Assembly: GCF_000749845.1 (NCBI RefSeq)
Contig: NZ_JQHM01000010.1
Location: 40,525 to 104,524 of the forward strand
Source: Pectobacterium betavasculorum
Lineage (GTDB): Bacteria > Pseudomonadota > Gammaproteobacteria > Enterobacterales > Enterobacteriaceae
DNA: 64,000 bases
Direction of reading: 5' to 3'
Both the position numbers and the translations under genes were made by a program. A model generated the notes under the pieces. The model was given only the letters and a program-made list of their open reading frames with translations. It had not been told where the DNA came from and made no database searches. Position 1 is the stretch's first letter. The number at the start of each line of letters is the position of its first letter. Positions 57,399-64,000 of this stretch are shown here, in pieces.

Positions 57399-57431
57399 GA
57401 TGCTGTTACCTGTCTTATGTTCTTATATAAA

Positions 57432-57552
57432 AAAAGCCTCCTGGTCAGGAGGCTTTTTTGTTCGTCTTCGTATTCTTGCTCTTACGACGAATCGCCTCCC
57501 AAATCAGGGGAAGGTGAAAAAGAATACGAAGAAGAACAGTTTATTTATCATA
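57432..57552 (-). promoter_or_regulatory. pheL: pheA leader: pheL-like peptide region and attenuator
   Basis: On the minus strand the terminator AGCCTCCTG-acc-AGGAGGCT with seven T sits 40 bases before pheA. Upstream (57539-57504) the codons CTG TTC TTC TTC GTA TTC TTT TTC ACC TTC CCC TGA encode LFFFVFFFTFP and a stop, the control peptide of phenylalanine attenuation (E. coli ends IPFFFAFFFTFP). The only good ATG, at 57552, is out of frame with it by one base: an A run of four instead of three would explain this. Confidence 0.8.
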
Positions 57553-57702
57553 TTTACTCGGTTAGTCAGGAAGATATCCAGATTCTGAGCAGGTAAGGTA
57601 ACTGTTGGCTTTTCATCCTGTCAATACAAAATCGCCGAGTGCACTGTTAAACGGTGTATCGCATTGGCTCTTTAGGACGCAGATAGCAGTGCTTAGTATA
57701 CA

Positions 57703-57723
57703 AAAACGCGCCCTTGGGCGCGT
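57703..57723 (-). terminator. raiA terminator
   Basis: On the minus strand ACGCGCCC-aa-GGGCGCGT followed by TTTTT, 25 bp beyond raiA. Confidence 0.85.
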
Positions 57724-57748
57724 TATATTGAGATAAAGAAAGTTGAGG

Positions 57749-58087
57749 TTACTCTTCTTGCGTCGGTTGTAGATTCGCTTCTTTGACACCTGTTATCGCA
57801 CGTCTGGCTTCACCTTTATGTTGGAGTTTATCCAACTGGCGCTCGAGCTTGGTAATCAGCTCATTGATGGCGGCATACATATCGTCATGTTTGGCGCTGG
57901 CAACCAGTGGGCCATTCGGTGTACTGATCGTGGCATCGGCTACAAAACCCTGAGGTTCTTTTGACAGAATGATATGTGGGTTAATCAACTGGGTTTGCCA
58001 CTTATCCAGCTTAGTAAGACGGTCTTCGACATGTTGACGAATTGCGGGGGTGATATCCATTTGCTTACTGGTAATATTAATAGTCAT
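57749..58087 (-). CDS. raiA: RaiA (YfiA), ribosome-associated inhibitor
   Basis: A 112-residue hibernation factor, close to E. coli RaiA (113). It binds the 30S A and P sites in cold or stationary phase and blocks 100S dimer formation. Sequence features: [20 protein letters not shown], then the basic helix [16 protein letters not shown] and an acidic C-terminal tail typical of YfiA. GAGAGGT lies upstream. Confidence 0.95.
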   Translation of the reverse strand: MTINITSKQMDITPAIRQHVEDRLTKLDKWQTQLINPHIILSKEPQGFVADATISTPNGPLVASAKHDDMYAAINELITKLERQLDKLQHKGEARRAITGVKEANLQPTQEE

Positions 58088-58361
58088 ATAAACTTACCTC
58101 TCTGCCTATGTCCGTCTTGGATAATTTCAGCATACAGTGAGTTGCGGCAAAAAGCGTGATTTTGATCGCTTTTTTTCGTCACTTTTTGTCAAGAAACCGC
58201 GATTTGTGAAGCACCATCGGGAATAGGAGGGAAGTACTTGAGGGGGCATCTGGCCTGTGCCATTATTGATAGGATGTATTGATGTTACCGCGTTAGTTGT
58301 TGATTCCTCCACCCCTGTTTTTCTGTTCATTGATATATAACGAACCGATAGAGCCATAAAA

Positions 58362-58383
58362 AAACGGCAACCGAAGCTGCCGT
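58362..58383 (-). terminator. bamD terminator
   Basis: On the minus strand ACGGCA-GCTTCGGT-TGCCGT followed by seven T, 25 bp after bamD. Confidence 0.85.
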
Positions 58384-58407
58384 CTCACTATGGGTGTCAC
58401 TAACCAT

Positions 58408-59142
58408 TTATGCCGGATTAGCGGCGATGACTTTTGCGACTTTGTCCGCTTGTGCGGCCAGTTGTAGTTCACGGTAGGCATTTTCCATCAACGGCAGGGC
58501 ATTTTTTGTTGCCTGGGTATCTGGGTAATCACGCAGCATTTGCTCAACGCGATTAACTACTGCCACATAAGCGCCGCGTTTCGTGTAGTATTGCGCGACA
58601 GAAAGTTCATACTTGGCCAGACGCTCTTTGAGGTAAACCAAACGCTTGTTTGCGTCGGTGGCGTATTGGCTGTTCGGGTATCCCTGAATGAGCTTGCTGA
58701 AATCCCGAAATGCGGTGCGGGCATACTGCGGATCGCGATCTGAACGATCAACGCCGAAGAAGCCTTGTAACGCACTATCATCCAGCGCCATGTCGGTCAG
58801 GCCGCGCATGTACAGGACATAATCCACGTTTGGATGGGTCGGATTGAGTCGCAGGAAGCGGTCAATAGAAGCTTGGGCCAATGGCAGCTCTGCGGATTTG
58901 TAATAGGCGTAGATCAAATCCAACTGTACTTGCTGCGAATAGGGGCCAAAGGGATACCGGTTATCCAGTGCTTCCAACTGCGTGATGGCTGCTTTAAAGT
59001 TGCCGTCCTGCAGTTTTTGTTGAGCATTGGCATAGATTTCAGATGGCGGACTATCAGGAACCGCATCTTTGGAATTGCTGGAGCAACCAGCCAGCGCCAG
59101 GCTCAACGTGGCGGCAGCCACCAGATATTTCATACGCGTCAT
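58408..59142 (-). CDS. bamD: BamD, outer-membrane protein assembly lipoprotein
   Basis: A 244-residue essential lipoprotein of the BAM complex with five TPR-like repeats. The signal peptide ends in the lipobox LAGC (Cys near residue 20). Conserved parts: [39 protein letters not shown] and [11 protein letters not shown], all close to E. coli. It is divergent from rluD, the conserved arrangement. Confidence 0.96.
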   Translation of the reverse strand: MTRMKYLVAAATLSLALAGCSSNSKDAVPDSPPSEIYANAQQKLQDGNFKAAITQLEALDNRYPFGPYSQQVQLDLIYAYYKSAELPLAQASIDRFLRLNPTHPNVDYVLYMRGLTDMALDDSALQGFFGVDRSDRDPQYARTAFRDFSKLIQGYPNSQYATDANKRLVYLKERLAKYELSVAQYYTKRGAYVAVVNRVEQMLRDYPDTQATKNALPLMENAYRELQLAAQADKVAKVIAANPA

Positions 59143-59276
59143 GACGTTTTGATTATCCTCAGAATGTTATTCCGGGAGGCTGTCCGTTAAGCTCCCGATT
59201 TAGACCAGCTACAATAGTACATTATTTTAAACGGCGTCGCCGTCAAAACCCAACGTTAACGAAGAAGCTGCATAAT

Positions 59277-60254
59277 ATGGCACAACAAGTACAACTCACC
59301 GCAACGGTGGCCGAATCTCAACTCGGACAACGTTTAGATCAGGCTTTGGCCGAATTGTTCCCTGATTATTCACGATCCCGCATAAAAGAGTGGATTCTTG
59401 AGAATCGAGTACAGATTAACGGCAATGTCATCAATAAGCCAAAAGAGAAAGTACTTGGCGGCGAATCGGTAGCCATTGATGCATTGATTGAAGAAGAAGC
59501 ACGCTGGGAAGCGCAAGATATCAAGCTGGATATCGTGTATGAAGATGAGGACATTCTGGTCATCAACAAACCCAGAGATCTGGTGGTTCACCCCGGTGCG
59601 GGTAATCCAGATGGCACTGTATTAAATGCCTTGTTACATCACTATCCTGAAATTGTCGATGTGCCACGTGCTGGGATTGTGCATCGACTAGATAAAGATA
59701 CCACCGGGCTCATGGTTGTTGCGAAAACCGTACCCGCACAGACGCGTTTAGTTGAAGCATTGCAAGCGCGTGAAATTACCCGTGAATATGAGGCTGTTGC
59801 GATTGGTTCGATGACGGCGGGTGGCATGGTTGAGCAACCTATCGCCCGCCACGCAACAAAGCGTACTCACATGGCGGTGCATCCGATGGGCAAGCCTGCC
59901 GTGACACACTATCGCATTATGGAACATTTCCGTGCGCATACCCGTTTGCGGTTGCGTCTGGAGACAGGCCGCACCCATCAGATTCGCGTGCATATGTCGC
60001 ACATTGACCACCCGCTGGTCGGCGATCAGTTATACGGCGGTCGTCCTCGTCCTCCAAAAGGTGCGTCGGATGATTTCATTGAAACGCTGCGTGGGTTTGA
60101 TCGTCAAGCACTGCACGCCACAATGTTACGTTTCTATCATCCTATCACCGGCATTCACATGGAATGGCATGCGGAATTACCACAGGATATGGTCGAGCTG
60201 ATTGAGGCGTTGAAAGCCGATACCGCAGCGTTTCAGGATCAACTCGACTGGTAA
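59277..60254 (+). CDS. rluD: 23S rRNA pseudouridine synthase RluD
   Basis: A 325-residue enzyme that makes pseudouridines 1911, 1915 and 1917 in helix 69 of 23S rRNA. It has an N-terminal S4 domain (SRSRIKEWILENRVQING) and the catalytic domain with GIVHRLDKDTTGL, containing the nucleophilic Asp, and LRLRLETGRTHQIRVHM. Length matches E. coli (326). pgeF follows after 42 bp. Confidence 0.97.
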   Translation: MAQQVQLTATVAESQLGQRLDQALAELFPDYSRSRIKEWILENRVQINGNVINKPKEKVLGGESVAIDALIEEEARWEAQDIKLDIVYEDEDILVINKPRDLVVHPGAGNPDGTVLNALLHHYPEIVDVPRAGIVHRLDKDTTGLMVVAKTVPAQTRLVEALQAREITREYEAVAIGSMTAGGMVEQPIARHATKRTHMAVHPMGKPAVTHYRIMEHFRAHTRLRLRLETGRTHQIRVHMSHIDHPLVGDQLYGGRPRPPKGASDDFIETLRGFDRQALHATMLRFYHPITGIHMEWHAELPQDMVELIEALKADTAAFQDQLDW

Positions 60255-60296
60255 AGCATTCAATACGATAAGTGCTGACTATAGAGGTGGCAGATT

Positions 60297-61022
60297 ATGC
60301 TGATATACCCCGACTGGCCTTTGCCAGAAAGTGTGAAATCTTGCAGCACGACGCGTATTGGCGGGCGTAGTACGGCACCTTATGATTCGCTGAATTTGGG
60401 GAATCATGTGGGTGATGAGTCCGAACTCGTCAGCGCAAATCGGCAAACGCTGGTGGAGATGGCCGGTCTTCCTGCTATGCCGCACTGGTTGGAACAGGTT
60501 CATGGGACCGATGTGATCCGCATTGGTGGAGCATTTCCATCGTCCGTTTGCGGTGATGCTGCTTATACCGATAAGAAAGGTCAGGTTTGTGCGGTGATGA
60601 CGGCTGACTGTTTGCCTGTGCTTTTTTGTTCAATCAACGGCGATGAAGTTGCTGCCGCACATGCTGGTTGGCGAGGATTACACGCAGGTGTGCTTGAAGA
60701 GACAGTAGCCTGTTTTCGAGCGAAGCCCGCGCAAATTATGGCATGGCTGGGACCTGCTATTGGGCCTGACGCGTTTGAAGTCGGCTCTGAAGTAAGGGAT
60801 GCGTTTATTCAGTATAATGCGTCGGCGGCCTTTGCATTTCGGCCTGAAGGAAACAAATTTTTTGCTGATATCTACCAACTAGCAAGTCTGCGTTTACGCT
60901 CAGCAGGGATAACGCAAATTTTTGGTGGAAATTCCTGTACTGTGAACGAACCTCACAAATTTTTCTCTTATCGGCGTGATGGCGTGACCGGCCGTATGGC
61001 AAGTTTAATCTGGCTGATATAA
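60297..61022 (+). CDS. pgeF: PgeF (YfiH), peptidoglycan editing factor / laccase-domain protein
   Basis: A 241-residue DUF152 protein. It shows the metal-site motifs HWLEQVHGTDV, VMTADCLPVLF and AAHAGWRGLHAG with the conserved His, Cys and His. In E. coli it removes L-Ser-containing errors from peptidoglycan precursors; the laccase-like activity was reported for related proteins. It is coupled with rluD on the plus strand. Confidence 0.94.
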   Translation: MLIYPDWPLPESVKSCSTTRIGGRSTAPYDSLNLGNHVGDESELVSANRQTLVEMAGLPAMPHWLEQVHGTDVIRIGGAFPSSVCGDAAYTDKKGQVCAVMTADCLPVLFCSINGDEVAAAHAGWRGLHAGVLEETVACFRAKPAQIMAWLGPAIGPDAFEVGSEVRDAFIQYNASAAFAFRPEGNKFFADIYQLASLRLRSAGITQIFGGNSCTVNEPHKFFSYRRDGVTGRMASLIWLI

Positions 61023-61086
61023 CCTATTGAATTAAGGCGATCCAAGACAAGTAGCGTTTAAATCCCGTCACGACTGGCAAAATAAC

Positions 61087-61116
61087 CTTGAAATTTTTGA
61101 GGGATGACCTCATTTA
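61087..61116 (+). promoter_or_regulatory. Sigma32 heat-shock promoter of clpB
   Basis: -35 CTTGAAA (61087-61093) and -10 region CCTCATTTA (61108-61116), close to the sigma32 consensus CTTGAAA and CCCCATNT, with a 14-15-base spacer. 40 bp before the clpB start. Confidence 0.82.
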
Positions 61117-61155
61117 ATCTCCAGTAGCAATTTTGACCAGTGTACGGGAGGTGTT

Positions 61156-63732
61156 ATGCGTCTGGATCGTCTTACCAACAAATTCCAACTTGCTCTTGCT
61201 GATGCCCAGTCTCTCGCCCTTGGGCGCGATCACCAGTTTATTGAACCACTTCATTTGATGAGTGCTTTGCTTCATCAGGATAGTGGAACTGTTGGTCCAC
61301 TTCTGACTGTCGCAGGAGCCAATCTTAACCACCTGAAAACCGAAATCGACCAGGCAATCACACGTTTGCCGCAGGTTGAAGGCACTGATGGTGATGTCCA
61401 ACCTTCAAACGAGTTAGTCCGTGTATTGAATATGTGCGACAAACTCGCGCAAAAGCGTGGTGACACCTTTATTTCCTCAGAACTTTTCGTGCTTGCTGCT
61501 CTCGAGTCTCGCGGCACGCTGGGGGATATATTGAAAAAGGCGGGTGTCACGCAGCAAGGTGTAACAAACGCGATTGATCAAGTGAGAGGAGGAGACCAAG
61601 TGAACGATCAAGGGGCTGAAGATCAGCGCCAGGCATTAAAGAAATTCACTATTGACCTCACAGAACGTGCTGAGCAAGGCAAGCTTGACCCAGTTATCGG
61701 GCGTGATGAAGAGATTCGCCGTACTATTCAGGTCCTACAACGTCGCACCAAAAATAACCCGGTATTAATTGGTGAACCCGGTGTGGGTAAAACTGCGATA
61801 GTTGAAGGGCTAGCCCAACGCATTGTTAATGGCGAAGTGCCTGAAGGCCTGAAAAACAAGCGCGTACTTTCGCTAGATATGGGCGCACTGGTGGCTGGTG
61901 CGAAATATCGTGGTGAGTTTGAAGAACGTCTGAAAGGCGTGCTTAACGATCTGTCTAAGCAGGAAGGCAATGTCATTCTGTTTATTGATGAACTCCATAC
62001 GATGGTAGGGGCCGGTAAAGCCGATGGTGCGATGGATGCCGGCAATATGCTAAAACCCGCGCTGGCTCGCGGTGAACTGCATTGCGTTGGGGCGACGACG
62101 CTGGATGAGTATCGTCAATATATTGAAAAGGACGCCGCTCTTGAGCGTCGTTTCCAGAAAGTATTTGTCGCTGAACCTACTGTTGAAGACACCATTGCGA
62201 TTCTGCGCGGACTGAAAGAGCGTTATGAGTTGCACCATCATGTGCAAATAACTGATCCCGCGATTGTTGCAGCAGCAATGTTATCCCATCGTTATATTGC
62301 AGATCGCCAGCTACCGGATAAAGCTATTGATCTAATTGATGAGGCGGCATCCAGTATTCGTATTCAGATCGATTCAAAACCAGAACCTCTCGATCGGCTT
62401 GAGCGACGAATCATCCAGTTAAAGTTGGAACAACAGGCTCTGAAGAAAGAATCTGATGAAGCCAGCCAAAAGCGTCTTGAATTGCTAAGCACGGAACTTG
62501 ACCAAAAAGAGCGTGAATATTCCCGACAAGACGAAGAGTGGAAAGCGGAAAAAGCGTCACTCACGGGAACGCAGAATATTAAAGCCTCTTTAGAGCAGGC
62601 TAAAATTGCGTTGGAACAGGCTCGACGTCAGGGAGATCTGGGGAGAATGTCTGAGTTGCAATATGGCAAAATCCCCGAATTAGAGAAACAGTTGGCAGCA
62701 GCAACGCAGCAGGAAGGAAAAACGGTGCATTTGCTGCGTAATCGAGTCACTGATGTTGAAATTGCTGATGTATTGGCGCGTTGGACAGGAATTCCTGTTT
62801 CTCGCATGTTGGAAAGCGAGAAAGAAAAGTTATTACGAATGGAAGATGAACTGCACCATCGAGTAATTGGGCAGAACGAAGCTGTCGAGGCGGTAGCGAA
62901 TTCTATTCGTCGTAGCCGGGCAGGGTTATCCGACCCTAATCGTCCGATTGGTTCGTTCCTGTTCCTCGGGCCAACAGGTGTGGGGAAAACGGAACTCTGC
63001 AAAACGCTGGCGACTTTCCTTTTCGATAGTGACGACGCCATGGTGCGTATCGATATGTCTGAGTTTATGGAGAAACACTCTGTTTCGCGTCTGGTCGGTG
63101 CACCTCCTGGATATGTCGGTTATGAGGAAGGGGGCTACCTGACGGAAGCTGTACGCCGTCGCCCCTATTCGGTCATTCTGCTGGATGAGATCGAAAAGGC
63201 ACACCCTGATGTATTCAATATCCTTCTTCAGGTTCTGGATGATGGTCGTCTTACTGATGGGCAGGGCAGGACAGTCGATTTTCGTAATACTGTTGTCATC
63301 ATGACGTCAAACCTGGGATCTGACCTTATCCAGGAACGTTTCGGTGAGCGCAGTTATACCGAAATGAGAGATATGGTTCTTGAAGTCGTTAGCCATAGCT
63401 TCCGCCCTGAGTTTATTAACCGTATTGATGAAGTCGTCGTATTCCATCCACTGGGAAGGGCGCATATTACGTCGATCGCACAAATTCAGCTCCAGAGACT
63501 GTACAAGCGTCTTGAAGAGCGTGGGTATAGTGTCACAATTACAGATGCTGCTTTAGATATGCTCGGAGAGGTCGGGTTTGATCCCGTCTACGGTGCACGT
63601 CCGCTTAAAAGAGCGATACAGCAACTGATAGAGAACCCGCTTGCTCAGCAGATCCTGGGGGGAAAATTGATACCCGGTAAACCGATCGTATTAGATGTTG
63701 AAGGTGAACAGATAGTTGCACGACAAGAATAA
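61156..63732 (+). CDS. clpB: ClpB disaggregase
   Basis: An 858-residue Hsp100 chaperone that resolubilises aggregates with DnaK (E. coli: 857). The order is N domain ([20 protein letters not shown]), nucleotide-binding domain 1 ([23 protein letters not shown]), the M-domain coiled coil (about residues 410-525), and domain 2 ([22 protein letters not shown]), ending with the C-terminal oligomerisation region. An internal start exists at 61600. Controlled by the sigma32 promoter upstream. Confidence 0.98.
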   Translation: MRLDRLTNKFQLALADAQSLALGRDHQFIEPLHLMSALLHQDSGTVGPLLTVAGANLNHLKTEIDQAITRLPQVEGTDGDVQPSNELVRVLNMCDKLAQKRGDTFISSELFVLAALESRGTLGDILKKAGVTQQGVTNAIDQVRGGDQVNDQGAEDQRQALKKFTIDLTERAEQGKLDPVIGRDEEIRRTIQVLQRRTKNNPVLIGEPGVGKTAIVEGLAQRIVNGEVPEGLKNKRVLSLDMGALVAGAKYRGEFEERLKGVLNDLSKQEGNVILFIDELHTMVGAGKADGAMDAGNMLKPALARGELHCVGATTLDEYRQYIEKDAALERRFQKVFVAEPTVEDTIAILRGLKERYELHHHVQITDPAIVAAAMLSHRYIADRQLPDKAIDLIDEAASSIRIQIDSKPEPLDRLERRIIQLKLEQQALKKESDEASQKRLELLSTELDQKEREYSRQDEEWKAEKASLTGTQNIKASLEQAKIALEQARRQGDLGRMSELQYGKIPELEKQLAAATQQEGKTVHLLRNRVTDVEIADVLARWTGIPVSRMLESEKEKLLRMEDELHHRVIGQNEAVEAVANSIRRSRAGLSDPNRPIGSFLFLGPTGVGKTELCKTLATFLFDSDDAMVRIDMSEFMEKHSVSRLVGAPPGYVGYEEGGYLTEAVRRRPYSVILLDEIEKAHPDVFNILLQVLDDGRLTDGQGRTVDFRNTVVIMTSNLGSDLIQERFGERSYTEMRDMVLEVVSHSFRPEFINRIDEVVVFHPLGRAHITSIAQIQLQRLYKRLEERGYSVTITDAALDMLGEVGFDPVYGARPLKRAIQQLIENPLAQQILGGKLIPGKPIVLDVEGEQIVARQE
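61585..61602 (+). promoter_or_regulatory. Internal translation start of short ClpB (Val149)
   Basis: AGAGGAGGAG at 61585-61594 precedes GTG at 61600, which is codon 149 of clpB. This is the same residue at which E. coli makes the N-domain-less ClpB isoform, so two ClpB forms are expected. Confidence 0.8.
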
Positions 63733-63752
63733 GGTGAAACGGTAAGTAATCG

Positions 63753-63785
63753 ACGGGGGATTTACTAACGAATGTCCCCGTTTTA
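63753..63785 (+). terminator. Probable clpB terminator
   Basis: ACGGGG and CCCCGT pair across a long 17-base loop, followed by four T, 20 bp after clpB. Only moderately strong. Confidence 0.5.
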
Positions 63786-63888
63786 CGTCTTAAGCTCATA
63801 TTATATTCATACTCTGTATGGAGAATGTGCTAGATGATATTTTTTGGCTTGTTTTTGAACACTTGGAAAATAATTTGCATTTAGCGCT

Positions 63889-63923
63889 TGTCAGCCGCCG
63901 AGAAGTCCCTATAATGCGCCTCC
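63889..63923 (+). promoter_or_regulatory. rRNA operon promoter P1
   Basis: -35 TTGTCA (63889-63894), 16 bases, -10 TATAAT (63911-63916), GC-rich discriminator GCGCCTC and a start near 63923. AT-rich DNA upstream looks like an UP element. This is the typical rrn P1; in E. coli rrnG lies beside clpB. Confidence 0.9.
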
Positions 63924-63994
63924 ACTGACACGGCAACAGCGACACGCAGTTGCGGTGACAGGAAAAAGATTTACTAAAGGCGGTCAGTAATGAC

Positions 63995-64000
63995 TTGACT
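63995..64000 (+). promoter_or_regulatory. Start of rRNA promoter P2 (-35 element), cut by the window
   Basis: TTGACT at the last six bases, about 72 bp after the P1 start, matches the -35 of rrn P2. The rest and the 16S gene lie outside. Confidence 0.65.

Noticed and set aside
58127..58481. Overlapping short minus-strand ORFs between raiA and bamD
   Set aside because: They cross the bamD terminator or the bamD 3-prime end and lack ribosome sites.

Overview
The window is chromosomal DNA of an enterobacterium, most likely a soft-rot Pectobacterium. The right half keeps the Enterobacterales core order known from E. coli: pncC-recA-recX-alaS-csrA-tRNA(Ser, Arg x3)-yqaB-yqaA-gshA-micA-luxS-ypjD-ffh-rpsP-rimM-trmD-rplS, then aroF-tyrA-pheA-raiA-bamD-rluD-pgeF-clpB and the start of an rRNA operon. 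The genus is inferred from the T6SS layout and overall gene flavour, not from a marker alignment.

Layout. (1) 1-5.6 kb: AT-rich accessory DNA. It holds the end of a type IVb pilus locus (small ORF, then a shufflon-type PilV minor pilin) and, on the minus strand, a four-gene defence-type operon. That operon encodes a two-helix membrane protein, an ABC-three-component (ABC-3C) partner protein, a small middle component and a DUF2326/SMC-like ATPase; a 77-aa unknown follows. The first two proteins share a near-identical QKGG..STNTQ peptide, one at its C-terminus and the other at its N-terminus. This is the best candidate for an undescribed arrangement: an effector supplied in trans and coupled by a homotypic motif. 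(2) 5.9-9.9 kb: a YafN/YafO toxin-antitoxin pair and a prophage remnant (tyrosine integrase, overlapping excisionase-like gene, several tiny genes, DUF5405, a 291-aa phage protein). (3) 9.94-10.26 kb: scar of an RND outer-membrane efflux gene. (4) 10.26-11.14 kb: AT-rich gene-free leader. (5) 11.1-32.9 kb: a complete T6SS core operon, tssB-C-E-F-G-tagH-J-K-L-H-vasH-vasI-A-M-vasL-Sel1 lipoprotein, in the order of the Vibrio cholerae vas cluster but without hcp, vgrG, PAAR or an evident effector. (6) 33-36.6 kb: grxB, marC, an SRPBCC gene and a palindromic intergenic repeat. (7) 36.6-64 kb: the conserved core region, with a small insert (methyltransferase, DUF2799 lipoprotein, BtsR-type regulator) between rplS and aroF.

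How the parts work together. The T6SS genes supply baseplate (E, F, G, K), sheath (B, C), membrane complex (J, L, M), recycling ATPase (H), assembly caps (A, VasL), FHA regulator (TagH) and a sigma54 activator (VasH); tube and spike proteins must come from elsewhere. The core block shows recognisable regulation: a LexA box at recA, a TyrR box at aroF, a phenylalanine attenuator at pheA (with an apparent one-base frameshift in its leader peptide), a sigmaE promoter for the sRNA MicA antisense between gshA and luxS, a sigma32 promoter and an internal start for clpB, and rrn P1 with the start of P2 at the right edge.
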